Shown here: in pieces, positions 35,837 to 44,783 of the stretch
Layout: each line of letters starts with the position of its first letter
Numbering within the stretch: position 1 is the stretch's first letter
Source: an uncultured Alphaproteobacteria bacterium
Lineage (GTDB): Bacteria; Pseudomonadota; Alphaproteobacteria; UBA8366; GCA-2717185
NCBI GenBank assembly: GCA_943788635.1
Contig: CALSRA010000042.1
Coordinates: 42,392-106,391 of the forward strand
Length of the DNA stretch: 64,000 nucleotides
Reading direction: 5' to 3'
Notes under the pieces: model-generated
The model's database searches: none
Told to the model about the DNA's origin: nothing
Seen by the model: the letters and a program-made list of their open reading frames with translations, nothing else
Made by a program: the position numbers and the translations under genes

Positions 35837-36387
35837 ATGTTGGATTCAAATCAACTTGAGCGCTCCCATAGCGAAGACAGACAGGGAAACTGGACCCGTC
35901 GGACCCGCTATTCGCTCGATCAGGCGCTAAGACGCAAAAGGCCGCCGCGCTCAATGGATACAGCGCGCCTTTCGAATTGTTCGAGGCCTGGCGCGAAAAC
36001 ACCAAAGCCCCCAGCATCCTCAACCAGACGGCCTTTTCCGATGAAACCCGGCCGTGGTTCGCCCAGGTTGATGTGACAAACTGGAGCCCGTGGCAGTTCA
36101 GCTACAGGCGCCACATGAGCAGCCCCTATGGCCATTTTCTGGGTGCTTGTCTCGGCGAGACAACGGCAAATCATCCGTTTCCATCGCATGTCAAAAGCGC
36201 GATGCTGGAATACTACCGGTGCAAACTGGAAATGCAGCCGACCTATTTCGAGATCGAACAGGCGGTTAACGGTATCTACCGCGCGTATACACGTATGATG
36301 ATACCGGTACCCGGCCAACAGGGCGATGCTACCGATGTCGTCTACGCGATCCGGTATACTGCGGAACCTTCATCCGTCCCCGAGTGA
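35837..36387 (+). pseudogene. PAS_5-like hypothetical protein, one frameshift
   Basis: The start MLDSNQLERSHSEDRQGNW with GGGAG just upstream is in one frame; the family-like body (SAPFELFEAWRENTKAPS, then NWSPWQFSYRRHMSSPYGHF and MMIPVPGQQGDATDVVYAIRY) is in another. Restoring one A in the AAAA run at 35936-35939 joins RRK to AAALNGYSAPFELFEAW, giving about 183 residues. The ending resembles that of the protein just upstream. Its last 46 bases overlap the convergent acetyltransferase-like gene. Function unknown. Confidence 0.65.
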
Positions 36388-37049
36388 GCCCGTATCGTCG
36401 TCAGCATTTCCTGACGACTCATAAAAGCCAGATTGATCTTGTGCACAACGCCATGCGGCGGCCAGAGGTCATTGAACAGCGGCACCAGATTGGTGAACAA
36501 CGCCGAGCGGGACGCGGCCCGCAATTGCGGCGTTTCCCGGTAGAATGCCGCATACCAGTCCACATCATAGTGTCGAAGACCCAGCGCCCACGTAATCCGT
36601 GACATCGGCCGATACAATTTGCGACCGCGCTGGTCCGGATGGACATAGGCGCCGCCACCAAACCCGACCCGTCCCGACAGGTTCGGAACATCGGGGCGCA
36701 ACCGGATCGGCGCCATCTGCACAACAGGCTGGCGGTTCGAAATGATCCGCCATGTCATGATGTCCTGTAGCAGCGAACGGGTTTCAATCAGCCGGAAAGC
36801 ATGACAGGCGACGATCCTGCCTTTCTCCTCGATCCGAACCCAGAAACCCGCATCGCCCGGAATGACATTGCCGATAGGGTCCTGTGTCCCGACAACGCTC
36901 TGTCCCTCGGGTTGGCTCTCGAGATAATCGCGCTAGGCCATGAGGTCATCATCGGTTTCCAGTGTCAGACCATGTTCGGCAAGCGCAGCCAGATTGATAT
37001 CGACGAATTTCTGTATTTCCAGAATGTCGTTCATTGTAAAAGATGTCAT
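36342..37049 (-). pseudogene. Possible acetyltransferase-like protein interrupted by an in-frame TAG
   Basis: The frame starts at ATG 37049 after a strong GGAGGGGG and encodes MTSFTMNDILEIQKFVDINL and TDDDLMA. It meets TAG at 36935-36933 and then continues in the same frame as RDYLESQPEGQSVV and onward to 36342. The C-terminal part has GFGGGAYVHPDQRGRKLYRP, reminiscent of the CoA-binding loop of GNAT enzymes, but I would not insist. One substitution (for example CAG to TAG) explains the break. Total length would be 235 residues. It converges with and overlaps the PAS-like gene. Confidence 0.6.
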
Positions 37050-37183
37050 TTTGGATCCCCCTCCAAAGTTGAGCAGGGGGGGCATTATTCGGCAATAAGT
37101 CGAATTCGGGATAACCCAATTAGGGTACTCACCGACACTTTTAGCTAAAAAACAAACAGCATTTAATATTTAAAATTAACTAT

Positions 37184-37564
37184 TTACCGATTTTCGGCGT
37201 CATCCGGCACGATTGCATAGGCTTCAATCTCCACAAGCAGCTCTGGCCGGATCAGGGCGCTGACTGCAACCATTGTGCTGGCGGGCCGGATCGTGGCGAA
37301 GATTTCGCCATGCGCCCGTGCAACCTGCTCGGCCAGCGCGATATCCGTGACATAAACGACTGTGCGCACAACATCCGCCACCGATGCACCGGCTTCCGCC
37401 AGCGCGCGGGAAATAATCGCCAGTGCCGCCTTCGCCTGTTCATAGGCATCGGCGCCATCGGCGACCGTGCCGGCAACATTTACCTGATTGCCGACACGGA
37501 CCGCCCTGGAATAGCCAAAGACGGCTTCGTAGGGAAAACCGGAAGAAATATTCTGCCGCGTCAT
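37184..37564 (-). CDS. RidA/YjgF/YER057c/UK114 family protein
   Basis: The 126-residue product has the RidA fold landmarks FGYSRAVRVGNQVNVAGTV near residues 16-34, TVVYVTDIALAEQVARAHGEIF, and the ligand-binding Arg in VSALIRPELLVEIEAYAI near 105. RidA proteins hydrolyse reactive enamine/imine intermediates; several catabolic paralogues act as deaminases on pathway intermediates. Its start overlaps the stop of the hydrolase gene by four bases, so it is translationally coupled to it. Confidence 0.88.
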   Translation of the reverse strand: MTRQNISSGFPYEAVFGYSRAVRVGNQVNVAGTVADGADAYEQAKAALAIISRALAEAGASVADVVRTVVYVTDIALAEQVARAHGEIFATIRPASTMVAVSALIRPELLVEIEAYAIVPDDAENR

Positions 37565-38442
37565 TTCATCCCGGTGATGCTGGCGGTAACCGAACGCGGG
37601 TCACGCGGTCCCCAGGCGCCGTGTTCAACTGCCGTGAAGAAATCCTGCACCGCGCCGTTGAACCCATCCGGCTCTTCCAGATTACAGGCATGGCCGGTCA
37701 GCGGCAGGATGACCAGACCCGACGATGAAATCGCCCGCTTCATCAGCAATGCCGGTTCAAGACAGGGTTCATCCTCGTCACCGGTGATGATCAGCGTCGG
37801 TACGGTCAGCTTGCGCATCGGTTCGACCAGATCATAAAGCGACGGACGTTCGGCCTGAACGCCGCGCATCGTATTGGCCGAGCCGAGTGCTGAATGTTCC
37901 GCCATGTTGCTGGCGAATTCCTGCCAGCCGCGCGGGTCCTTGTTCTGGTACTGCACACGCGTGGGGCCAAGCGTATAACGTTCCGCCGTCGCCGGCATAC
38001 CGTCGGCTTCGAACGCATTGGCGGTTGCCTGTGCCTCGGCCCGGAACTGATCGCGCTTGTCGGCCTCTGCGCCGTAGCCACAACCGCCCACGGTCAGCGA
38101 CAAGGCACGGTCGGGATGATTCAGCCCGAAATGCAACGCGCAGAAACCGCCCATCGACAAGCCGACAATATGCGCCTTGTCGATACCCAGGTGATCGAGC
38201 ATCGCAATGGCATCGCCAACGGCACGCATTTGCGAATAGCTGGCGGATTCCGGCGGCACGTCGGATGGCGGAAAGCCGCGCGCATTATAGGTGATGCAGC
38301 GATAGCGGCGGGAAAAACTGCGGACCTGCGGTTCCCAGCCCCGGTAATCGTCGGCAAATTCATGGATGAACAGGACCGGGTCCCCTGTTCCGGTTTCTTC
38401 GTAGTACAGCTTGACGCCATCATCCGTCGTTGCGTGCGGCAT
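37561..38442 (-). CDS. Alpha/beta hydrolase
   Basis: The 293-residue protein has the oxyanion region VLFIHEFADDYRGW near residue 22, nucleophile elbow GLSMGG near 94, acidic residue in LIITGDEDEPC near 217 and the catalytic His in PLTGHACNLEEPDGF near 243. The layout is that of 3-oxoadipate enol-lactonase-like hydrolases. It is the first gene of a coupled pair with the RidA protein. The MoaD/CoxS/CoxM genes lie 71 bases and more upstream on the same strand, so all may serve oxidation of one substrate, but that is inference. Confidence 0.87.
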   Translation of the reverse strand: MPHATTDDGVKLYYEETGTGDPVLFIHEFADDYRGWEPQVRSFSRRYRCITYNARGFPPSDVPPESASYSQMRAVGDAIAMLDHLGIDKAHIVGLSMGGFCALHFGLNHPDRALSLTVGGCGYGAEADKRDQFRAEAQATANAFEADGMPATAERYTLGPTRVQYQNKDPRGWQEFASNMAEHSALGSANTMRGVQAERPSLYDLVEPMRKLTVPTLIITGDEDEPCLEPALLMKRAISSSGLVILPLTGHACNLEEPDGFNGAVQDFFTAVEHGAWGPRDPRSVTASITGMK

Positions 38443-38513
38443 AGTTCTATTCCCCTCTGACCTGTTGGTTACCGCATCATAGGCGATAATATGCGTCCGG
38501 GGGAACGGTCTGC

Positions 38514-38762
38514 TCAGCCGCCTTCGATCGCGGGCAAAAAACAGACTTCACTGTTGGGTCCGACCGGTTCAAGAAAGAACTCGCGGTGGATCTGGCCGTC
38601 GATGGCAACGGCGACCCCCTGCCCCAGCGCATCGCGGATTCCCGGGAACCGGGCATCCAGCGCCTTTACCACCGAACGGATATTATCGGCATCGATATCA
38701 AATTCGGTCTCGCCATTGGCAAACTCGCGGGCGAGGTCCGTTGTCAGGATCACTGTAGCCAT
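38514..38762 (-). CDS. MoaD/ThiS family ubiquitin-like protein
   Basis: The 82-residue product has a beta-grasp pattern (MATVILTTDLAREFANGETEF) and ends in FLPAIEGG, the Gly-Gly tail on which MoaD and relatives carry thiocarboxylate sulfur. MoaD donates sulfur to molybdopterin, so its place beside CoxS/CoxM molybdoenzyme subunits is logical. Other relatives supply sulfur for thiamine, cysteine or tungsten cofactors. No MoaE is adjacent. The start is set at 38762 because the upstream in-frame residues are not family-like. Confidence 0.83.
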   Translation of the reverse strand: MATVILTTDLAREFANGETEFDIDADNIRSVVKALDARFPGIRDALGQGVAVAIDGQIHREFFLEPVGPNSEVCFLPAIEGG

Positions 38763-38849
38763 ATCGGTCGTCCCATCCAGAACGCAGAACCCCGCCAACG
38801 ACCATGTGGCCGCGGCGGGGAATCCGTATTTAAGCAGACAAGCCGGGGA

Positions 38850-39326
38850 TCAGGAGCTCCGCATCTCCGCCGCCACATCCATGACCGTGCGGATGATCTT
38901 GTCATAACCCGTGCAACGGCACAGATTGCCCGCAAGCCAGTAGCGGACTTCAGTTTCCGTCGGATCCGGGTTCCGTTCCAGCAATGACTTCGCCGCGACC
39001 AGAACGCCCGGTGTGCAGATACCGCATTGCAGCGCGGCCTGTTCCAGGAACTTCTGCTGCAGCGGATGCAGGTTCTCGCCGTCCGCCATGCCTTCGATCG
39101 TCTCGATCTTGTGGCCGCTTGCTTCGACGCCCATGACAAGACAGGAACAGACCAGCCGTCCGTCGATGGTGACGCTGCATGCGCCACAGTCGCCGGAAGC
39201 ACAGCCTTCCTTGCTGCCTGTCAGACCGAGTTCATCGCGAAGCACGTCAAGCAGTGTCTGGCTGGTTTCGCACAGATACTCGACGGGTTCACCGTTGATC
39301 GTCGTTTCTACGTGATGTTTAGCCAT
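38850..39326 (-). CDS. (2Fe-2S)-binding small subunit of a xanthine-dehydrogenase-family enzyme (CoxS-like)
   Basis: The 158-residue protein contains the plant-ferredoxin cluster motif GCASGDCGACSVTIDGRLVCSC near residues 41-62 and the distal cluster helical domain QCGICTPGVLVAAKSLL near 100-116 with NLCRCTGYDKI near 134. These eight Cys bind two 2Fe-2S clusters that relay electrons from the molybdenum site to FAD. TAATG overlap with the upstream CoxM gene shows coupling. The molybdenum large subunit is not next to it. Confidence 0.92.
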   Translation of the reverse strand: MAKHHVETTINGEPVEYLCETSQTLLDVLRDELGLTGSKEGCASGDCGACSVTIDGRLVCSCLVMGVEASGHKIETIEGMADGENLHPLQQKFLEQAALQCGICTPGVLVAAKSLLERNPDPTETEVRYWLAGNLCRCTGYDKIIRTVMDVAAEMRSS

Positions 39327-40192
39327 TAGTTGCTCCTCGCACGCTCTAGCGCGATTGCGGCCGCCCGGCGGGCCATGACCCCGGAGACCTTGGTTCTGAA
39401 TTCAACGGTGCCCCGCTTGTCGGTAATCGGCGTCGCAGCGGCACTGCAGGCGGCGCCCAATGCTTCGATCGCGGCATCGTCCACCTTCGTTCCGATGATC
39501 GCCTTGGCGGCGTCATCGACGACAAGCGCCCGTGCGGCAACTGCACCCAGCGAAACCCGCGCATCCGTGCATGTTCCGCTGTCATCCAATGTCAGGCTGA
39601 CGCCCGCACCGACAACCGCGATGTCCATTTCCGTCCGCGGAATGAACCGCAGATAGGCATCGCCGGAATGCGCCGGCGGCTTCGGCAGCCGGATGGCGAC
39701 CAGAAGTTCACCCTTGGCGAGCGAGGTCTTGCCCGGCGCGATGGCGACATCTTCGACCGGCGCTTCACGACGGCCATTCGGCCCCGCGATGATGCAGATC
39801 GCACGTGCCACAATCATTGCCGGAACACTATCCGCCGCAGGCGACGCATTACAGAGATTGCCGCCAAGCGACGCACGTCCCTGAATCTGTGTCGAGCCAA
39901 CAAGATCCATTCCTTCAACGACCCCGGGCCATGCCTTGCACAGCGCCGCGTTTTCGCTGAGTTCCGCACCCGGCACCGCAGCGCCGACCGTGAAGGCACC
40001 GTTATCTTCGGTGACCGTCGTCAGTTCGGAAATCTTCTTGATATCGACGACAACTGTTGGCGAAATCATACCCGCTCGCAGCTGCACCAGCAGGTCAGTC
40101 CCCCCCGCCATAACCCGGCTTCCGTCTGCGCCAGCCAGCAGGGCTACCGCCTCATCGACCGAACCTGGCGCTTCATATCGCATTGTGTCCAT
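39326..40192 (-). CDS. FAD-binding medium subunit of a xanthine-dehydrogenase-family enzyme (CoxM-like)
   Basis: The 288-residue product has the FAD motifs VMAGGTDLLVQLRAGMISP near residues 28-46 and GRASLGGNLCNASPAADSVPAMI near 105-127, and the C-terminal domain with SLGAVAARALV. It matches CoxM/CutM/XdhB medium subunits, which pass electrons from FeS clusters to NAD or quinone. It is coupled to CoxS. A CoxL-type large subunit would be expected beside it; upstream lies an unrelated lipoprotein gene, and none is present anywhere in the window. Confidence 0.92.
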   Translation of the reverse strand: MDTMRYEAPGSVDEAVALLAGADGSRVMAGGTDLLVQLRAGMISPTVVVDIKKISELTTVTEDNGAFTVGAAVPGAELSENAALCKAWPGVVEGMDLVGSTQIQGRASLGGNLCNASPAADSVPAMIVARAICIIAGPNGRREAPVEDVAIAPGKTSLAKGELLVAIRLPKPPAHSGDAYLRFIPRTEMDIAVVGAGVSLTLDDSGTCTDARVSLGAVAARALVVDDAAKAIIGTKVDDAAIEALGAACSAAATPITDKRGTVEFRTKVSGVMARRAAAIALERARSN

Positions 40193-40527
40193 GTCACTCC
40201 CTATGGGTTTTTAGCCTGACTTCCTCTTTACACCGCGCATTGCAACCTTGCGGCTTGCACCGGCCACGCTAACGCGCGGGATAGTCCGGTGTTCCCGTCG
40301 TCGCGCCTGACGTGATGTCTATAAAATAGCCTCAAACGTTACATTGCCAATGTAGACCGTCTCGCGCAAGAGCGAAGCGACCAGTCAGCAAACGCTTGCT
40401 ATAATAATACAGCCCCGCCCCCGTGGCATCAAGTATTGCCGGACATCAACCGGGCACGATACTGCATTTCATCGGGGCGGGCGCAGCCAGACAACAGAAC
40501 ATCGTCGCAACCTTGTGGGGAAGCCCG
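40193..40527. other. Intergenic interval without a supported gene
   Basis: This interval of 335 bases separates the CoxM gene from the lipoprotein gene; both are on the minus strand, so it holds the CoxM promoter and the lipoprotein 3' end. I see no convincing hairpin terminator, repeat or RNA gene. A short plus-strand frame at 40423-40632 is only the shadow of the lipoprotein gene. Confidence 0.5.
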
Positions 40528-41028
40528 TTACCACCGGCTGAAATACGGCCCGGAACCGAACACCGGCCCCCGCCAATAGCCAAAATGGCCGTAGCGGGCA
40601 CAGTATCCCCATCGGGATTGGTAAGGTTCTGACGCAGCGCTGCCGCGCCGGTGCGGACCGCGCGAAACGGTCCAGCTTCCATCCTGACCGCGACAGGATT
40701 GACCGACATAAACGTCGGTTTTCTGGCCTGCCGTCACAGTCTCCTGAAATTCCCGGCAATCCGCGCCATAGTCGGACTCATAGGTCCGTGTCGGTATAAC
40801 CGTTCCCCGGCGGTCCGATTCGGGATTTTGCCAATTGGCGCCTTCGCCGGTCTTTTTGTATTCCAGCGCCTCAGCCCGGGCCGCAACCCGCATGGCGCGA
40901 TCCGCTTCCATAAACGGATCCGGCGGGTTCGCGCCCGCGCAACCGGTCAGGGCCGCTGCGGCAAGCAAGATGCCGACCAAGCGGATGATCAACCCGTATC
41001 GATATGATTTTTCTGGTATCGCATTCAT
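40528..41028 (-). CDS. Lipoprotein with 17-kDa surface-antigen-like C-terminus
   Basis: The 166-residue product has a lipoprotein signal (LVGILLAAAALTGC, lipobox LTGC). The mature part contains DYGADCREFQETVTAGQKTDVYVGQSCRGQDGSWTVSR in pieces that resemble the C-terminal domain of RT0821/Lpp0805-type surface proteins (CREFQ..., then a Cys followed by DGSW). The C-terminus is Tyr/Trp/Gly-rich. It is probably anchored in the outer membrane. The start at 41028 is where the signal peptide begins; residues upstream in frame are unrelated. Confidence 0.72.
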   Translation of the reverse strand: MNAIPEKSYRYGLIIRLVGILLAAAALTGCAGANPPDPFMEADRAMRVAARAEALEYKKTGEGANWQNPESDRRGTVIPTRTYESDYGADCREFQETVTAGQKTDVYVGQSCRGQDGSWTVSRGPHRRGSAASEPYQSRWGYCARYGHFGYWRGPVFGSGPYFSRW

Positions 41029-41159
41029 TGCCACGCCCTGCAGACACAGGCTCCGAATCAAAGGCCCCAGTTCAGAATAGGCAACAATGTGACGGTATTG
41101 TGGCGCCGCCGTCAGCGGCTTCTGCGACAAACGTGCCGCACTATGCGCGTATTCGCACG

Positions 41160-41366
41160 CTACATATTGTTGGCGCGCGGTAATTCCTGCATCAGATTGC
41201 TGACGATCATGGCGGCGTCGCATCCCGTCGTTTCAGGATGCCGGTTCCGGTAGACGTCGACCGCGGCCTCGAAGGCCGGGTAATCAAGGGCGCCGGCTTC
41301 ACGCTCCTGAATGTAGGTTTCCGCAATCGCCTGCAGGTCGCTGTCACATGCTGCCAGATTAATCAT
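41160..41366 (-). CDS. Small hypothetical protein
   Basis: The 68-residue product (starting MINLAACDSDLQAIAETYIQ) is acidic and helical with three Cys and no membrane segment. GAGGA is seven to eight bases before the ATG, and codon use fits the neighbourhood, which supports expression. I recognise no family. It stands alone between two lipoprotein genes. Confidence 0.55.
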   Translation of the reverse strand: MINLAACDSDLQAIAETYIQEREAGALDYPAFEAAVDVYRNRHPETTGCDAAMIVSNLMQELPRANNM

Positions 41367-41589
41367 CTCGAAAATCCTCGGTTAGCATCCAATCCATGCC
41401 GCATATAGGGGCAATTCTGAACGGATAACGTCCCCCAAACGGGCGAGCTTTCGGGGATGCGTCAAAATATCTTTCACCCCCAAATCGGGCCGCTTCTGTG
41501 CCGCTTCGGACTATATTTAAAATTGAATGCAAAAATTACCCGTGTTCTTCGGCTGGTTCTGCCCTATCTGAAAGAAAGAGGGGTGCAAA

Positions 41590-42375
41590 ATGCGGAATTT
41601 CGATATGTCTAAAGGTTTCCGGTTTTCCTATGCCATGGCCTGCGTGACGGGCGCATTGGCGCTTGCAGGTTGTCAGGCCACCACCGGCAGCAGCGGACCC
41701 AACGTCGCCTGGGCTGCACCGGCCGAAGCTTTTGTCGTTCTGGACGACAATGCCTTCAGCGACAGCGCGTCCCAGCATGTGGTCTTCACCGACATGTGGC
41801 AGCGCGAGGAATACGCCCTCTTCCAGGGCGGCGGCGCGCAAAGCGAAATCATCTTTTCCGCAGCCGATGAACGCGACACCATCGTCCTGCAATATGAACT
41901 GACCGTACCGCGCGGTATCAAAACCTGGAACATCGCCCGCAACCACAGCGTTTCCTGGGGCGCGAAGGGCATGATCGGCACTGTGTACGGCCCGACCGCG
42001 TATCAGCATTTCAGCATTACCGATCAGGCCCGCAACTGCGTCGGGTTTTCCAGTGAATGGGATCAGCGCCAGGACGACCCGGACACGCGCAGCAGCAAGG
42101 TCCTGTTCGGCTATTATTGCGGTGCCCCCGGCGGCAACGCGCTCTCAGAAAACCGTATCACCCAGTTGCTGGATAATATTCAGCTGCGCGGGATCACGAC
42201 GCGCCGGAATGTCCGCTTCACCCCCAAGGCACCGACGACCCGGGTGGCAAATGCGGGCAATGCGAGGACATTCGCGCAGGCCGGATCGACGGATACGGGG
42301 AACCCGAGTTTTCCGTTCAACATGGGCTACAAGTTCTCGGAACCGACCGGCGAAAACGAAATCTTTCCGAACTGA
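41590..42375 (+). CDS. Hypothetical lipoprotein
   Basis: The 261-residue protein carries a lipobox LAGC at about residues 25-28 after a hydrophobic FSYAMACVTGALALAGC. The mature part contains DEREDTI-like and aromatic segments such as FTDMWQREEYALFQGGGAQSE and HFSITDQARNCVGFSSEWDQR and a C-terminal NMGYKFSEPTGENEIFPN. I do not recognise the family. GAGGGG lies eight bases before the ATG at 41590; an internal ATG at 41605 is less well placed. It converges on the crotonase cluster with seven bases between stops. Confidence 0.72.
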   Translation: MRNFDMSKGFRFSYAMACVTGALALAGCQATTGSSGPNVAWAAPAEAFVVLDDNAFSDSASQHVVFTDMWQREEYALFQGGGAQSEIIFSAADERDTIVLQYELTVPRGIKTWNIARNHSVSWGAKGMIGTVYGPTAYQHFSITDQARNCVGFSSEWDQRQDDPDTRSSKVLFGYYCGAPGGNALSENRITQLLDNIQLRGITTRRNVRFTPKAPTTRVANAGNARTFAQAGSTDTGNPSFPFNMGYKFSEPTGENEIFPN

Positions 42376-42382
42376 TAATGAC

Positions 42383-43177
42383 TCAGTCTGAACCGGTCGC
42401 CCATTGCGGCGGCCGGGCCCCGTCGCGCGCGGACAGGCCCTCGCGGGCCTCGTCGCCGCCACGACCGGCGGCAAAGGCGTCCACCGCGAGGCCAATCGCG
42501 GCATCGGACGCCGGCGGACGTGTCCATTCCCGTACCAGCGCCTTGGTCTGAAGCAGTGAATCCGGTGCGCAATGCAACAGGGCATCGACGACATCCGCCA
42601 CCGCGGCGTCCAATGACGCTTCGGGAACGACCTTGCTGACCAAGCTGATCCGGCGCGCCGTCTCTACGTCAAAAGTTTCACCGGTCAGGCAATAGCGGCG
42701 AACCTGGCGCAACCCGACACGGCCAATCATGTAGGGCAGCATCAGCGACGGCGTCAGGCCGATCCGGGCCTCGGTGATTGCAAAGCGCGCATTGTCATCC
42801 GCCACCACAACATCACAGGCCGCAATCAGGCTGCAGCCACCAGCCCAGGCGCCGCCCTGCACCCGCGCCACCACCGGCCGCGTACAGGCATCGATCGCCT
42901 GATACATCGCCGCCAGTTTTTCGGAATCGGCACGGTTGGCTGCACCGTCCTGCGCCTGCGCCTGACGCAACCAGCCGAAATCGACCCCGGCGCAGAACAC
43001 CGGCCCCGCCCCGGCGATGACAACAGCCCGAACCGACGCATCGGCGGCGACCCCGGCGAATGCCGCAGTCATCGCATCCATCACCACACTGTCCAGCGCA
43101 TTGCGCTGTGCCGGCCGGTCAATCGTCAACGTCACCACGCCGCGTGAATCGCGCGTTTCCAATACAGGACTGCTCAT
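42383..43177 (-). CDS. Enoyl-CoA hydratase/isomerase family protein
   Basis: The 264-residue crotonase has TIDRPAQRNALDS near residue 17, oxyanion segment FCAGVDFGW near 63 and AGGCSLIAACDVVVADDNARFAITEARIGLTPSL in pieces near 110-140. The Glu of ITEARIG at the second catalytic position is kept; the first Glu is replaced. That is the pattern of methylglutaconyl-CoA hydratase-like and related members. Its ATG overlaps the end of the next crotonase gene by four bases. It is the last of three coupled crotonase genes. Confidence 0.86.
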   Translation of the reverse strand: MSSPVLETRDSRGVVTLTIDRPAQRNALDSVVMDAMTAAFAGVAADASVRAVVIAGAGPVFCAGVDFGWLRQAQAQDGAANRADSEKLAAMYQAIDACTRPVVARVQGGAWAGGCSLIAACDVVVADDNARFAITEARIGLTPSLMLPYMIGRVGLRQVRRYCLTGETFDVETARRISLVSKVVPEASLDAAVADVVDALLHCAPDSLLQTKALVREWTRPPASDAAIGLAVDAFAAGRGGDEAREGLSARDGARPPQWATGSD

Positions 43178-43977
43178 GATGCTGCTCCCGGGTACCATGC
43201 CGCTTCGCGTTTTTCAGCAAAGCTGGTCAGCCCCTCACTTGCTTCAGCGGATAACCGTTTCGCCGCGTGTCCGCGCGCCAGCGATTCACCGGCCTCGTCA
43301 TCAATTTCCAGGCCCGCCAGGTCCCGAATCAATCCCTTGGTCGCCGTCACCGCATTGGGACCGTTCGACAGGATCGCGGCGATCACCGGCGCCGCCGCAT
43401 CATCCAGCCCGCCGACCGGACACAGCTCGTGCACAAAGCCCATCTCCCAGGCTTCCGCCGCCGTAAAGCGCTCGCAGGTCTGCGCATAACGGCGGACATT
43501 ATGTGATCCCATCGCCGCATTGAGCTGCGGGAAGATCGGCCCCGCCATGACGCCCCAGCGTGCCTCGGCAATCGAAAACACCGCGTCTTCCGAAGCAATG
43601 ACGATATCGCAGGCGGCGGCAATACCGGTGCCGCCCCCGAAACAGCCGCCATGCACCAGTGCCAGCGTCGGCTTGGAACAATTGTCCAGATTCCGGATCG
43701 CGTTTGTCGTGCGGCGCGAAACCTCGATATTTTCCTCGACCGACTGGGCGGAAACGGCCTTCAGCCATTTCAGATCGGCACCGGCCTGGAAGTGCCGGCC
43801 ATTGCCGCGGATCACAACCAGCCGCACATTCGGATCTGCGTCCAGCGCCAGCGCGCCTTCCAGCAGCGCATCGACGACTTCACCGTTATAGGCATTGTTG
43901 ACGCGCGGCCGATTGATGGTGACCATCGCGACGCCGCGCGCATCGATATCGCAAAGAACAACCGGTTCGTCGGTCAT
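43174..43977 (-). CDS. Enoyl-CoA hydratase/isomerase family protein
   Basis: The 267-residue crotonase shows TINRPRVNNAYNGEVVDALL near residue 18, FQAGADLKWLK near 64 and GGGTGIAAACDIVIAS near 112 with SIAEARWGVMAG near 138, keeping the second catalytic Glu only. Its start overlaps the neighbour by four bases (ATGA) and its stop is likewise overlapped by the next gene, so it sits in the middle of the coupled trio 44771-42383. The three proteins are about as different from one another as from other family members, so distinct substrates are likely. Confidence 0.86.
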   Translation of the reverse strand: MTDEPVVLCDIDARGVAMVTINRPRVNNAYNGEVVDALLEGALALDADPNVRLVVIRGNGRHFQAGADLKWLKAVSAQSVEENIEVSRRTTNAIRNLDNCSKPTLALVHGGCFGGGTGIAAACDIVIASEDAVFSIAEARWGVMAGPIFPQLNAAMGSHNVRRYAQTCERFTAAEAWEMGFVHELCPVGGLDDAAAPVIAAILSNGPNAVTATKGLIRDLAGLEIDDEAGESLARGHAAKRLSAEASEGLTSFAEKREAAWYPGAAS

Positions 43978-44771
43978 GATGATGCCTCCTCCTGCCAGGA
44001 AGGTTTTCGTTTCTCAAGAAACGCGCTGAGCCCTTCCTGTCCTTCATCGGTCGCGCGGATATGGGCGATGCCCGCCGCCGTCCGCTCCCGCAATTCCGCC
44101 GTTACCGGGCCGTGCAGTTGTTGCGCCAGCGCCTTGCATGCCGCGACCGCACCGGGCCCGCCCAACAGCAGATCGTCGATCACCGCCGCGACCTTCCCAT
44201 CCAGCGCATCCGCCGGTGCATAATCGTGCAGCAGGCCGTAGCGGAATGCTTCATCCACGCCGAACCGCTCCGCCGTCAACCAGTAGCGGCGCGCCGCGCG
44301 CGGGCCCATCACCGCCAGCAAATAGGGACTGATCGTCGAAGGCGCGATACCGATCCGGACTTCCGTCACGGCGAATTTCGCGTGGTCCGCGCCGATGGCG
44401 ATATCGCAACAGGCAATCAGCCCGGTGCCCCCCGCATAGGCCGCGCCATTGACCCGCGCCACGGTCGGGTGGCGCATCGTGTTTAGGGTGTGGAACATGG
44501 CAGCCACATTGCGGGCATCGGCAAGGTTTTCAGCCTCGCTATGGCCCGCCGCCTGTTTCATGTAGTTCAGGTCCGCCCCGGCGGAAAAGCTCTTGCCCTT
44601 GCCGGTCAGGATCACAGCCCTGACCGCATCGTCCGCATTCAGCCGGTCAAAGGTTTCCGTCAGCGCGGCAATCAGTTCGGCATTCAGTGCGTTGTGGATA
44701 TCCGGACGGTTCAGCGTCACGGTTGCGACACCGCGTCCGTCGGTTTCGCATAACAGAATTTCGTCGGTCAT
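43974..44771 (-). CDS. Probable methylglutaconyl-CoA hydratase (LiuC-like crotonase)
   Basis: The 265-residue protein has TLNRPDIHNALNAELIAAL near residue 18, FSAGADLNYMKQAAGHSEAEN near 64 and YAGGTGLIACCDIAIGADHAKFAVTEVRIGIAPSTISPY split over residues 110-148. The TGLIACCDIA and TEVRIGIAP...ISPY segments are those of methylglutaconyl-CoA hydratases (LiuC/AUH), which act between methylcrotonyl-CoA carboxylase and HMG-CoA lyase in leucine breakdown. The methylcrotonyl-CoA carboxylase beta gene lies 12 bases upstream, which supports this role. Confidence 0.85.
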   Translation of the reverse strand: MTDEILLCETDGRGVATVTLNRPDIHNALNAELIAALTETFDRLNADDAVRAVILTGKGKSFSAGADLNYMKQAAGHSEAENLADARNVAAMFHTLNTMRHPTVARVNGAAYAGGTGLIACCDIAIGADHAKFAVTEVRIGIAPSTISPYLLAVMGPRAARRYWLTAERFGVDEAFRYGLLHDYAPADALDGKVAAVIDDLLLGGPGAVAACKALAQQLHGPVTAELRERTAAGIAHIRATDEGQEGLSAFLEKRKPSWQEEASS

Positions 44772-44783
44772 TCAGACTGTTCC

